Positions 42,004 through 53,538 of a stretch of 64,000 bases of DNA are shown in pieces (position 1 is the stretch's first letter; every line of letters begins with the position of its first letter). The notes below the pieces were generated by a model that saw only the letters and a program-made list of their open reading frames with translations, was not told where the DNA came from and did no database searches. The DNA comes from Thalassia testudinum (taxonomy: Eukaryota; Streptophyta; Magnoliopsida; Alismatales; Hydrocharitaceae): the NCBI GenBank assembly GCA_037157565.1, contig JAZHRO010000003.1:69256501-69320500 (forward strand), read 5' to 3'. A program made the translations under genes and the position numbers.

Positions 42004-44826
42004 TGATAAGAGCCTCATCATGAGCCCTAACTAGCTTATTTTGACCTAAGAAAGAGAATAAGATCTCCTACATAACCTGGAGAAGGACCTAATCAAAAGA
42101 ATTAATGTTTTGAGAAGAAAACATGAAATAAAGGTTAACACTATAATTTTACCATTGCAGTGCATAAACAGGATTTCTCAAAGGCAAAACATAAATCAAA
42201 TGGTCTGAATAAGATAAAAAGTGTTTTGGTTCAGTCAGAAATGGGTTATTGTGTAATCCAAGAATTAAATGACATTCTGTAACCCTAAAACAGACCTGCT
42301 TAATTCAACAAGGTTTTTGTCAGGATAAAAATAAAATAAACCCTCTAAAATTCATGGAAAAATATCCCCTAGGGCTTAGAACCTTCAATTTGGCCTTTAG
42401 AACCTATTTTGACCTAGATTGGGGTCCTAGCTCATTATTTGACCTAATTTGGGTTTTTGAGTAAAATGTCCAATCAAAAGTTGTCAAACCTAAAATCCAA
42501 CTTCACCATTGGATTTCTTAGGTCTAAATTAGGTTTGTAACAAAATTTGGATTTAAGGAGATGTCATCTTGACCTACTTTGCAAAATAGTCCACCCAATT
42601 ACATTCTGGCACCTATCTTTTGAAGACCATTGCACAGACCCCCCTAACTTCATCTCCACTCTTACAATCAGGTCCCTCCACCATTAAAGCGGAGGAATCC
42701 TACTCCGATGAGGAATGGAGGGGGATTACTCCCCGATTCCTCAAAGATCTCCTCCAAGATTTGGAAGGGAGATTCTCTAAGGAATTCCCTTCCATTTGAG
42801 CGTGGTCCCAATCTCTAATTCACACCCAATCTCTCGTGCGAACGCATGAGAGCTTTGGGTCTCCAATGGTTTCCATCTCCAGCGAGGTCACTTGTTCTTG
42901 GAAGCTTGTCTTCCAAGCATAAGAGCCCCTACCAGAGCCTATAAAAGCTCCACCATCTCCGGCCGCACCTATTTAGATTAACTTGGCCGGAGAAATACCC
43001 TCAATTTCGTCTCCTCTCCTCCGGCCAAGGGTCCAGCGAGCTCCGACGAGCCCTCCTCTTTCTTGTCACTCTGCCATAATACCAGTGGTAGAGTCACCTT
43101 CACCACCTTCCTCCGCATCGTGCAGCACCCGCACACGCACCTCCAGCCCTGTCGTCATCGCCACTCTCCCACCACTGGACATCTTCTCTGGCAACAGGGC
43201 CAGCCACCTCCTCTCTCCCTTCATCCACTTAGCTAGGTCAGAACTACTCCTCTCTCTCCCCTCTTCATTTCCCCTCTTTTTTTTTCCACTTTCGACCCCT
43301 CGACACCATAGACCACCTCCATCTTCTCCATCTCTGGCTGCCCACCAGCGAGGCGCTTCCACCACTCCGTACCTCCACATGCCTCGCCAGATACCTCATC
43401 ACCTCCACCATCACCCACCGATCACCTTCCGCCCATCCACTGACCACCAACACCTCCCTAAATGCCCCTCGATCTAACCCACATTCACAGCCATAGTGCA
43501 TGCCTAGGCCACCCCACGGCTAGCCACCCACCATCTCACCTTCGCCTTGACATTGCAAATCCTTTCATGTGCTCTAATGAGGCTGCAAGGCCATGTTAAG
43601 TGCATTTCAGATCTGAGCCCCTTCCGCCATTGACGCTGAAGTAAGCTTGCTTCTAAGGTTGCCCCAAGTTGCTACACTCCAGGTAAACAAGCCCAGGTGA
43701 TGTGCGATGAGTGTGTGCACGTCTCCAGCCAAGTGAGTGGCTCTGTAAGGAGTCTTGCTGCCCCAATTAGGCGAGAACTTCCTGCGGGCGTGCGAGTAGA
43801 AGCGGGTGGGACTTTAGTCCCACCTCGTAACCTCATGAGGGCGATGCATCACTTAAATTGATTTTCTGTTTTTATCTCTTCGCCTCCAGTACACGAGGTG
43901 AGGTCCCTCGCCCACGTACGCATGCCTTGTCCGTGACCTCTACCTTGCATATTTGGCTGACTGACCCGATTTCCCCTCGCACTCCTCATGCACTACACCA
44001 CTCTAGTGTGCCTGGACCAGGGAGCGCGAAACCCGACCCGATTACTTGGCTCTAGGAGAGCATACCTAAGAGAGAAATAGAGAGAGAAACACGGGGGAGG
44101 GTAGGGGATAGGTTTTGCTCTTCAATGTGTGCAAGGAAGAAGAAGGTAGAGGAAGGTGCAGCGGAAGCTAAGGCAAGGTGAAGCTAAGCAGGGAAGGAAG
44201 GACTTAGCCGCAGAAAGGAAGAAGAAGAAAGGAAGAAAGGAAAGAAGCAAAAGAAAGAGAAAGCAAAGAGGGTGCCGCAAATAAGAGAAGTCAGAAGAGA
44301 AGAAGGAAAGACAAGGTATAAGAAGAAGACCATAGAGGAAGAAGAAGGAGAAAGGCACTGCGCAAGAGAAGAAAGAGAAAAAAGAAAGGCAAGGCTAGAG
44401 CAAAGAAAGGAGCTGCAAAGAAGAGACATGGAAGAAGAAGCAGACAACCAAAGTCAAAGAAGAATAGAAGAAAAAGAGCTAAGGAAAGAGGAAAGTCAGA
44501 GAAAGAAAGAGAGAAGAACAAAGAAGAGAAAGCAGAAAGGAGAAGGAAATAAGAGCTAAAAGCAACATATCTTTCTAAGACGTCCAATTCTATTTTTTTG
44601 CTACATTTCAATTCATAGACTCATGCATGATATTCTAAATTAGATTTTTAGTAACTTTAAGTGTTTAATTACATTGATTGACATTAGTGAATAAATTCCA
44701 TTTGCTCCCTATGTTCGACCTCAGATACTTAGGTTTTCGAGTAATAAATTCTTATTTGTTTTCGAGGCGATTTCATCTATACTACAATGTACATCTTTTA
44801 AAATCACGATCTCGCCTTCGTCAACA
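42004..44826 (+). repeat. 3' LTR of element B (2,823 bp)
   Basis: TGATAAGAGCCTCATCA..CGTCAACA, matched to 8671-11532. The TATA box TATAAAAG is intact at 42940-42947. The purine-rich tract is at 44135-44550. ORFs in it (42983-44611) are compositional. Confidence 0.9.
42940..42947 (+). promoter_or_regulatory. TATA box in B 3' LTR
   Basis: TATAAAAG within GAGCCTATAAAAGCTCC. The 5' LTR has TACAAAAG at the same place. Confidence 0.6.
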
Positions 44827-44831
44827 ATAGC
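44827..44831. repeat. TSD of element B, right copy (ATAGC)
   Basis: Matches 8666-8670. Confidence 0.9.
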
Positions 44832-44981
44832 CATCCAATAGGCGAAAGACCTTTCTACTCTCTCTCCTTGGATGACTTGATTGGAAGCCTCATGGCATAT
44901 AAAGTCCTATTGGAAAATATGAGGATTAAAGAAAAATCCATAAGCAAGAAGGAGCTTGCTTTTAAAGCTATAAAGGAGGGG
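44832..44981 (+). pseudogene. Copia-3 gag, middle fragment
   Basis: Continues the gag broken at 8670: AKDLSTLS, a 2-base insertion (CTCTCTCC for CTCTCC) that shifts frame, then LDDLIGSLMAYKVLLENM and SISKKELAFKAIKEG. A TAG lies at the start. It ends at element C and resumes at 56613 with SDLDDSNSDEEEELALL. Confidence 0.88.
44977..44981. repeat. TSD of element C, left copy (AGGGG)
   Basis: AGGGG precedes TGATGTAAAC; repeated at 56613-56617 after CGTTCAACA. Confidence 0.92.
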
Positions 44982-46621
44982 TGATGTAAACACATTTTCA
45001 CTACTTAAGATGTCCATTTATGCATGTTCTTAAGCAAAGGATTGCATTTCATGATATAAATATTGCATTACATGCATCATCTTGCATTTAGAATAGTTTG
45101 AATAAAATGGAGGTTAATTGCCTCCTTTCATGTGCTTGGACAGGGCAAATATTTTACCAGGGGCTCGGATCAAAGATCCAATGATCAGGGTGACGATTGG
45201 AGTTCAACGACTCCAAGATCGCCCTAATCAGGCATCCGTAGCATCAGATAGTGACCTGGGAACCCTAGAAGATCAAAGGCCAGGATGGTGTAAATCTGCA
45301 CCTTAGATGATAAATCCAACCGCACGGATGAATTCGGATCGACAATCGCAGCCCAAAGACACAAAAATCGAGTCAATCCGACATTCGTGGCACCATCTAC
45401 AACTTCCAGAAGATGGACGGCCAAGATAGCACCACGTGGCGCCATCTCAGCCGCCCAAACGGCCGCTTCATCTTGTGAAGGCTCCGCGCCCACTCACTCT
45501 CCACCATTGGATCTTAATCCAACAGCTGTGGGTGCTCGCATTTAAAAGCGCCCGCTCGACCATCCGCGCCCCATAGCGTAGTGGTCGAGCGCACTATCGC
45601 GAGCGCGGGGAGCGGGTTCAATCCGCGGCGAGGCGCTGGAGGGCGTGATCAATTGAGGCGCGTGGAGCGTTAGATGAAGATCGGACGGCCGCGCGTGCCC
45701 GATAGCGTCGACGCGCGATTGGACGTGCAATCAGACGCGCAATCAGACGCGCGGGGGGCGCGCAGCACGTGGGCGTGGACGCATCTTAAGCCGTCCGATC
45801 TCGCGATCGGAGGCTGAAAAGTGCTGGACGTGCGTGGACGTTGAGGAGCGGGCAGCCGAGGAGGCGCGCGTGGGCACGGAGGCGACGCCCATGTCGGGGC
45901 TTTAGTGACGGATTTATCCGTCACTAAAGACCCCTCTTTTATTATTTTGAAGTTGTAATGTCCATTTTTCCCCCACTCCTTGCAACTATAAAAGGAGACC
46001 CCCTCCATACGAAATTCTCATCCCTTCTTTCTCCTCTCTACCCCTCCAAAGCTCAAAAGAAGCTTGTCCCACACCCGGGATGCTTCTTGCGAGATAAAGT
46101 CCAATTTTCATTCCCCTTCGGAAGTGGATCCCGCAACGACGACGGCGTGCTGCTCCGTTCCCGTTCTTCTGCTTCGTCCTCCTTCGTCCTTCTTCGTTCT
46201 CCTTCATCTAGGCGTCGTAACGTCTGGCTCGTCCTCCAAGCAATCATCGAGGAGGATAACTTCTCTCTCCTATTCTTATTTACAACTTTTCTAGTGTAGA
46301 ATTTTCCTGCTTTATAGGGTAATTGATTTTCCGCATTCTAGTGTAACTTTTATAAACAATTGAAATATTGAATGCATGTTCTCTCTCTCTCTCTTAGTTT
46401 GATAGCTCCATTGTAATTATATCGCCTTGCTTAACAAAAAAAATCCTAAAAAAAATATAATTGCGAATATAGATCAACGTAGCCTCCCTATGTTCGACCC
46501 GGAATTCTTTTCGGTATAAATTTTTATTTGTTGAACACGAATTCTTCGCTTTTTGAACTACAACGACAGGTTTTCCAAAACCAATCTCGTAAGCGTAGCG
46601 ATTCGCAAAACACGTTCAACA
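44982..46621 (+). repeat. 5' LTR of element C (1,640 bp)
   Basis: TGATGTAAAC..CGTTCAACA. TATA box TATAAAAG at 45987-45994. Inverted repeat at 45187-45225. Rich in CGCG in the middle (45560-45890). A short CT microsatellite lies at 46380-46396. It is 61 bases shorter than the 3' LTR through a few indels, including one in the 45610-45720 region and the CT run. Confidence 0.93.
45987..45994 (+). promoter_or_regulatory. TATA box in C 5' LTR
   Basis: TATAAAAG after TTGCAAC, followed by GAGACCCCCTCC. Shared with A and the C 3' LTR. Confidence 0.7.
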
Positions 46622-46643
46622 TTTTGGCGTTGTTGCCAGGGAG
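46622..46643 (+). other. Primer-binding site, tRNA-Asp type (element C)
   Basis: TTTTGGCGTTGTTGCCAGGG directly after the LTR; two mismatches to the tRNA-Asp complement. Confidence 0.85.
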
Positions 46644-46730
46644 GCAATGATTTTCAATCTTTTTTTTTTTGCATTTCTTGCACTTTATTTGTTTTCTAAC
46701 TAGCTTTCTCTTGTGTCTATTGTTTTGCAG

Positions 46731-46790
46731 AGACCTCCATCAAGGAATCAACAAGCGGTAGACTGGAGTAAAGTGCAGTTGAAGACAACT
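46731..46790 (+). other. Putative 60-nt leader exon of element C
   Basis: Preceded by TTGTTTTGCAG and followed directly by GTAAGT. Matches the leader exon of element A. Confidence 0.5.
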
Positions 46791-47835
46791 GTAAGTGCTT
46801 CCCCATTCTTTCCCCCTCCATAGATTTCATTCGCCACATTAAATCCAAATCCCAATTAACCTAGGTGTTTGCATAAATCCTAGGAATAGTTTGGTTGTTT
46901 GGATTTTCACTCACATTCATTCCACCCTCATCCATAAAAAAAAAAAATAACAAAAAGATAATCTTGTGGGGTAATTTTCAACAAACACAACACACACCCA
47001 CATTCAAGGCACTTGATCAACTTGATTTGTTTTCTACTCAACCGGGTTCTGATCTGTGGAACCGGTACACACAAAGCAACACATAACAGAGTAGAAATCA
47101 TTCTAGGTTAATCATCTTTGAGTGCCAAACTTAGTGGTGCATTTGTGGCCAGTTGTTTGAGTTGTTTGGGCCGCACCACTTTATTTTAAAACCAACTCAT
47201 CAAGTAGCTCCTCCTTAGGGTTTTCAATCTAGGTATATTCCAGGCACTCCACTTTCTTTCTGATTTTAAAGGAAAACAATCTTCACCCATGTTTTACAAC
47301 TTGGTTTGCCTAGAAACTTGATTGCAATTCACCTAATTTAAAACCCTAAAAGCTACTTAAGCAAGATTTGAACACTAAAATTCACACATTATCAATAATC
47401 TTGCTTGAAAACCCTGGTTGTGCACACACTTACACAAATCTCAATCAATCATTAAGGGCACAACCCATTGTAAGGGCCCATCACATTCCATAAGCACCAC
47501 AATCCCAGGCCTTAATAAAATTGAGTAGACGTTGGCCTTAAGGTTTGACTCACTCTTCAGGGCCTAGTCTGAGATTATTTTTGATTAACCTACTTGTACT
47601 GATTAATCTGATGTCTAGCTAGGGGAGCAGAGTCAAACGATCACGGCTGGGGGGTACACTAGGAACCGGAGGCGAAAGCCAAAGGAAGAACCTTCTCCCC
47701 AGTCCCTCCTTCTAACTGGTTGGATTAAACAGATGCAAGTAGAGTAAATCACTTACAGTCTTAAGGCTGGTTTTGGGAGTCAGTAGATCCTTAGGCTACC
47801 CCACTTAAGGACAGCCTTATTTTGTTGTGCTGCAG
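46791..47835 (+). other. Putative leader intron of element C
   Basis: Starts GTAAGTGC and ends TTGTGCTGCAG, 128 bases before the gag ATG. No coding sequence. Homologous to 2666-3661 in element A. Confidence 0.5.
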
Positions 47836-47963
47836 GGTCCCTATCCCCAGTCCTTCCGACCTTCTCCTAGTTTATCCTAGGAAGTCGGTCATTGAATCCC
47901 CGATTGGAAGGACTGTTAGAACATTCTAGGAGACGCAAGTTAGATTTTGGTCAATTTGATCTC

Positions 47964-49949
47964 ATGGCCGAACAACAGCCTCCTCTGCTTGAAAATCCAC
48001 AGGAAGAATTTTGAAGGCAGCTGGAACAAATGCAGAGAATGCAGGAATGGTTCCAGAGAATGCAGGCGCTCAGCCCTTGAAGGATTTTTATGATCCTTCG
48101 AATTACGGGGAACGTCCCGGTGTCCAGATTCCAGCCGGTGACGTAGAAATCAAGCCCCAGGTGTTAAGCCTGATTAAACATTATCATGGGCTTGGCTCCG
48201 AAGATCCGTTTCAGCACTTGGAAGATTTGACCACTTTGGTCCAGACCACCAAGGCTCGAAACGTTAACGAGGAGCAAATGATCATGAGGCTCTTCCCCCA
48301 CTCTCTTAGGGATAAAGCCGCGCATTGGTATAGGACAATAGGAAGACCAATTACAACTTGGAATGAGTTGAAATCGGCCTTTCTGAAGAAATTCTTCCCA
48401 GTCGGTCGTACCAATTTTTTGAGACGGGCAATCACTACCTTTACCCAGCGGCCGGGGGAGAAGTTTCATGTGGCCTGGGAGCTATTCCAGGACTTATTGC
48501 GGAGGTGTCCACACCACGAGGTGCCGAAATGGCAACTCGTGCAGATCTTCTATCATGGGTTGAATGAGCAACTCAGAAACCATGTGGATGCTTCTTGCGG
48601 AGGCAATTTCCTTAATAAAGATGCAGATAGTACACATGATTTATTTGAGGAAATGAGTGAGAATTCAATTAATCATGCCTCCATGGATACTTTTAACCGA
48701 TCCCAGCAACCCAGATCAAATGTCAATGAAGTCCATGACTCTCATTCATTTGATATGGAATTGATTTGTAATAAACTTGATAAGATGGACTTGGTTGCTA
48801 AAAGAATGGAAGAATGGATGGCTGGCAATTCTATGAACAACTCTCAATCCACTCAATCCCAAAATTCAGGATTCCATTCCTCACGAGCTCCTTCTGGACG
48901 GGAGTTCGTGAATCAACTCGATGCGACTCAATCTATGAGTCAGCATTTCTCAGAACCCCATGGGATCCCAACTAGGGCCTTTTATCCCAGTTTTTCTGAT
49001 CCTTCCCTTTCATTCTCTCCATCCTCACCCTATGAGGATGTCTGTGCTGTACAAGAGAATGTTAGATCCAACCCCTACTCGAATGCCTATAATCCAGGTT
49101 GGAGAAACCACCCTAACTTCTCTTGGAAAAATCCGGGGCAACAGACCCAATTCCGACCCAGCAACTATGCTCCGCAACGTCCAATGGGTCAGGGTTAAGT
49201 ATGTACTGCCTCCGAATCAGGTCAATCAGCCAGCTTGGAATGCCCGTCAACCCGCAGGGCAGGCTGATTTGAATTGTCAAATGGTAGAGATGCAAGGATC
49301 TATGCTCCAGCTTATGTAGCAAATGAAAAACTCGCTGGACAACTTGCAATCCGAGCTCATTGCTAACTCTCGTCAACCCGGATCTCTACCATCCCAACCA
49401 GTACCCAACCCGCGAAACATTATAAATTTGGGTACTCAAGCCCAAGGGTACGGAAATCAGAGGGACCCGCACACACATGCTCAGGTGGTTGAGCAGGTTT
49501 CCTCATCTTCTTCTTCTGCTAATCAACAATTCATGGTCAATCAAGCCCCTCCAATCTTTCCTAACCCTCCCCAAGACCCAAATTCTTACGCTTTTGCAAA
49601 TTCTGTCACATTGAGGAGTGGTAAGAAGACTCAGGATCCACAACCACACTATTCTGATCTTTTGAATCCTAAAGAATCTGAGGAGAGAGAGGAGAATTCT
49701 AGAGGAGAAATCAAGGCTCAAAAACCTGATTCCAAAGATCTGACTCATGTTCCTTTTCCTGAAGCCTCAGCCAAAACAAAGAAGAAGAAGTCTGTTGATA
49801 GCAATGAGGAGCTTCTGAATTTATTTAAGAATGTTGAGATCAATATTCCACTCCTTGATGCTATCAAGCACATACCGGCTTACACAAAATTTTTAAAGGA
49901 ATTATGTACACAAAAGCGTAAGTCGAGAGAATCTGTTCCGAGGAAGGTG
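47964..49949 (+). pseudogene. Element C gag (Athila-like), three frame segments
   Basis: The start is the ATG at 47964 (MAEQQPPLLENPQEEF), followed by a TGA at 48012-48014 and a helical QLEQMQRMQEWFQRMQ stretch. The frame then shifts near 48078 to LKDFYDPSNYGERPG and the retrotransposon gag domain (HYHGLGSEDPFQHLEDL, RLFPHSLRDKAAHWYRTI, FLKKFFPVGRTNFLRRAI, FHVAWELFQDLLRRCPHH). A stop (TAA 49196-49198) and shift lead into a Pro/Gln-rich tail with a TAG at 49317, ending in VEINIPLLDAIKHIPAYTKF, the block typical of Athila just before the protease. No zinc knuckle seen, as is common for Athila. Confidence 0.9.
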
Positions 49950-50420
49950 GTCTCTCCGAGCAGGCTAGCTCTGTTATCCTACACTACCTCCCTCAGAAAA
50001 AGAGAGATCCTAGTGCTCCTTTGATTTCCTCTGTTATCGGAGATTACACATTTGATAGAGCACTTTTGGATCTCGGTGCATCCATCAACATAATTCCAAC
50101 TTCTCTTTATGAGAAGTTTGGGTTAGGTGAACTTCGGCCAACTTCAATAACGCTACAGTTAGCGGACCGTTCGATCACAAACCCGCGAGGCGTTATTGAA
50201 GATGTTATAGTTAAGGTCAGGGATTTCTATTTTCCTATAGATTTCCTTGTCCTTGACATGGATGTACCAGATAATCTGAGGAACACGCCCATCATTCTGG
50301 GGCGTCCGTTCCTGGCTACCACAAAGGCCAACATTAATTGTGAAAGCGGTAGCATGGAAATCACCTTTGGGGACCAAAGAATGAAATTGGATATTTTTAA
50401 GGCGATAAACAAATTTGAGG
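49950..50420 (+). pseudogene. Element C aspartic protease
   Basis: The frame change near 49950 leads into HYLPQKKRDPSAPLISSVIG and the active-site motif ALLDLGASINIIP, then TLQLADRSITNPRGVIEDV, FPIDFLVLDMD and TPIILGRPFLATTKA. The catalytic Asp is present. It lies in the same frame as RT. It would process the polyprotein in the particle. Confidence 0.88.
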
Positions 50421-52255
50421 ATTGTGGATTTATTGAGGAACTTGATGAGGATAATGTTAATATTGAAACTTGTTTGACAGTTTCTTCAATTGAAAGTTCC
50501 TCTTTGGTTGATGAATTTGACCTGCAACCCTCTGACCTGACATCTTCGGAAGAGGTTACTAATTTTGTTCACTCAAAACCTCTTCCTCTTGTTGAATCTT
50601 CAGCATCTACCCTACCATCAATCATTACCCCACCCCAGCTTGAATTGAAACCATTTCCTGAGAATTTAAAATATCAATTTTTAGGACCGCAGAATATGCT
50701 CCCTATGATTATTAGTGCTAAATTGACAAAGGAGCAAGAGATTAAATTGATTAAGGTCCTAAAGGATCATAAGGAGGCAATTCGTTGGACCATTCATGAC
50801 CTTAGGGGGATTGAGCCATCTTACTGTAATCATAGAATATTTTTGGAAGATGGTTCCCGCCCTTCTCGCCAGATGCAGAGGAGATTGAATCCAAATATGC
50901 GAGAAGTGGTCAAAAAGGAAATCATCAAGTGGCTTGATGCAGGAATTATTTATCCAATCTCTGATAGTCCCTAGGTAAGTCCCGTTCAGATTGTTCCAAA
51001 GAAAGCCGGGATTACTGTTGTGACTAATGAGAGAGGTGAATTTGTCACAACTCGTTCAGCTTCCTCTTGGAGAGTTTGTATTGATTACAGGAAGCTGAAC
51101 ACAGCCACTAAAAAGGATCATTTTCTCCTGCCCTTCATTGATCAAATCTTGGAAAAATTAGCTGGACAGAAGTACTTCTATTTTCTTGATGGCTACTCGG
51201 GATATAACCAAGTTCCTATCCATCCCGAGGATCAGGAAAAAACTACTTTCACCTGTCCCTATGGAACCTTTACTTTTCGTAGGATGCCTTTTGGGTTATG
51301 CAATGCACCTGCGACTTTTCAAAGGTGTATGCTAGCCATATTTTCCGACATGTTGGGAGAGTTTATGGAAGTCTTCATGGATGATTTCTCTATTTTTGGA
51401 GAATCATTTGATTCTTGTTTGGCTAATTTAGAAATGATTCTTAAGCGATGTATCAAGACACGACTGGTCCTTAGCTGGGAAAAGAGTCATTTCATGACCC
51501 AAGAAGGCATCATTTTGGGTCATGTAATCTCTGAACGGGGAATTGAAGTGGACAAAGCTAAGGTTGATGCTATTGCTAAACTTCCTCATCCCACATCTGT
51601 TAAACAAATCAGATCATTTCTTGGCCATGTGGGATTTTATCGAAGATTCATCAAGGATTTCTCGAAGGTTGCTCATCCTTTGAGCAATCTTCTTGCCAAA
51701 GAAACGCCGTTTGTTTTTGACGAATCATGCCGAAAGGCATTTGATTTTTTGAAAACGGCAATCACCTGTGCTCCAATTTTGCAACCACCAATTTGGGCAG
51801 CCCCTTTTGAGATCATGACCGACGCTTCTGATTACGCGGTCGGGGCTATCCTAGGTCAGAAAATTGATCGAAAGCCCTCTGTCATTTACTACGCTAGTGA
51901 AACTCTGGATGAAGCCCAGAGGAATTACACTGTTACTGAGAAGGAATTACTAGCTGTAGTATTTGCTTTGGAAAAATTCAGGGCTTATCTCTTGGGGTCT
52001 CATGTTATTGTTTATACCGACCACTTGGCCTGGAGACATCTCTTGGCTAAAAAGGATGCTAAATCCCGGCATATTCGTTGGATTCTTCTTCTTCAAGAAT
52101 TTGATCTTGAAATCAAGGATAAAGCTGGGATGCAAAATGTGGTAGCGGATCATTTGTCGAGACTCCTAGGTGATTCTTCTTGTCTGGACATTCTGATTGC
52201 TAACACTTTTCCGGACAAAACCCTTCTTACAGTTTTAGGTGTTCACTCCCCATGA
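50421..52255 (+). pseudogene. Element C reverse transcriptase and RNase H
   Basis: A linker of variable sequence leads to RRLNPNMREVVKKEIIKWLD and the [58 protein letters not shown] and the catalytic [10 protein letters not shown]. RNase H follows with [28 protein letters not shown] and [10 protein letters not shown], so the acidic residues are present. Only one stop breaks the RT, TAG at 50972-50974, in place of the Trp of the usual SPWVSPVQ; the next stop (TGA 52253-52255) also stands where Athila has Trp (PWFADIVNYL). Both fit G-to-A changes in TGG. Confidence 0.93.
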
Positions 52256-53538
52256 TTTGCTGATATTGTTAACTATTTGGCCATTGGTCAAATCCCCCAG
52301 GATTGGACCAAGCAACAACGAGATAGACTCAAATCTGAGGCCAAATACTACTTTTGGGAGGACCCTGAACTGTATCGCATCGGCTCTGATCAGATTATTC
52401 GCCGATGCATACCGGAGAATGAATTCAACAGTATACTCAAGTTCTGCCATGCATCTGGGTGTGGTGGACATTTCTCCGGGAGAAAGACAGCTGCAAAACT
52501 CTTGCAATCTAGCTTCTATTGGCCGTCTTTATTCAAGGATGCCCAGGACTTCTCAAAGTCATGTTCTCGATGTCAGTCACTCGGGAACATAACTAAGAGA
52601 GACATGATGCCCCTAAACCCTATTCTTCTTGTAGAAATTTCGATGTTTGGGGCATCGATTTCATGGGACCCTTTATCCCTTCATTTGGACATCAGTACAT
52701 TCTTGTTGCTATTGATTATGTGTCCAAATGGATTGAGGCAATTCCCACCCAAACCAATGACCACAAGGTGGTCATCAATTTTGTCAAGAAAAATATCTTC
52801 AGTAGGTTCGGGATTCCGAGGGCTATCATCAGTGATGGTGGCACTCATTTTACTAATGCCCAATTCTGGAAATTATTGGCTAAATACGGGGTTAATCATC
52901 AAATTTCCACACCTTACCATCCCCAAAAGAATGGACAAGCTGAGATCTCCAATCGAGAGATCAAGAACATTCTGCAAAAAATGGTTAGGCCTGATCGTAA
53001 GGATTGGACTCAAAAGCTTGAGGACGCTCTTTGGGCCTACCGTACGGTGTATAAAATGCTCATTGGCATGTCTCCATTCCATTTGGTGTATGGAAAGGCA
53101 TGACATCTACCCGTAGAGATTAAACACAGGGCATTCTGGGCAATCAAACAATGTAATTTAGATCTGAATCTAGCTGGAAAGACCAGGAAACTCCAACTAT
53201 CTGAGTTGGAGGAGCTTAGAAATGATGCTTATGAGAATGCCAAGATCTACAAGGCTCAGACCAAAGCTCTACATGATCAATTGATTTCCCGCAAGAGCTT
53301 TGAGCCAAACCAGAAGGTCTGGTTTTTTGATTCTAAACTTAAGCTCTTTCCTGGTAAACTTAGATCTAAATGGAATGGCCCATTCATAATTGATCAGATT
53401 TTTCCTAATGGTGACATTCAGATTTCTGACCCAAAGAAGGGTAACACCTTTAAAGTCAACGGTCAACGTTTAAAGCCTATTGTTGACCGTAATCTTCTAG
53501 AACCCTTCTCAGACTCTGTTGCTCTAGCCATTCTGTGA
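52256..53538 (+). pseudogene. Element C integrase
   Basis: Same frame as RT at first: HHCC zinc site in CHASGCGGHFSGRKTA with CSRCQSLGN. A frameshift near 52635 separates it from the core, where [12 protein letters not shown] (D), [10 protein letters not shown] (D) and [12 protein letters not shown] (E) form the DDE triad. TGA at 53101-53103 replaces the Cys of YGKACHLPVE. The C-terminal domain (KVWFFDSKLKLFPGKLRSKW, RLKPIV) ends at 53538. Without chromodomain, as expected for Athila. Confidence 0.92.

Larger units (their letters stand above)
8671..44826 (+). mobile_element. Element B: large non-autonomous Athila/Tat-like element (host of Copia-2)
   Basis: Two LTRs of 2.8 kb (8671-11532, 42004-44826) enclose a primer site of tRNA-Asp type, a leader, two broken ORFs, an internal polypurine motif, and the terminal hairpin plus AGGCATGGGG tract. 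Its own internal DNA is only about 4.7 kb (11533-15649 and 41404-42003); the rest is Copia-2 with its own insertions. No protease, RT or integrase is present, so it fits the LARD (large retrotransposon derivative) class. Its total unnested length would be about 10.4 kb. Confidence 0.88.

Noticed and set aside
42983..43477. 164-codon ORF resembling one at 9647-10141
   Set aside because: The similarity is only that both are the same LTR position; substitutions and indels do not favour the reading frame.
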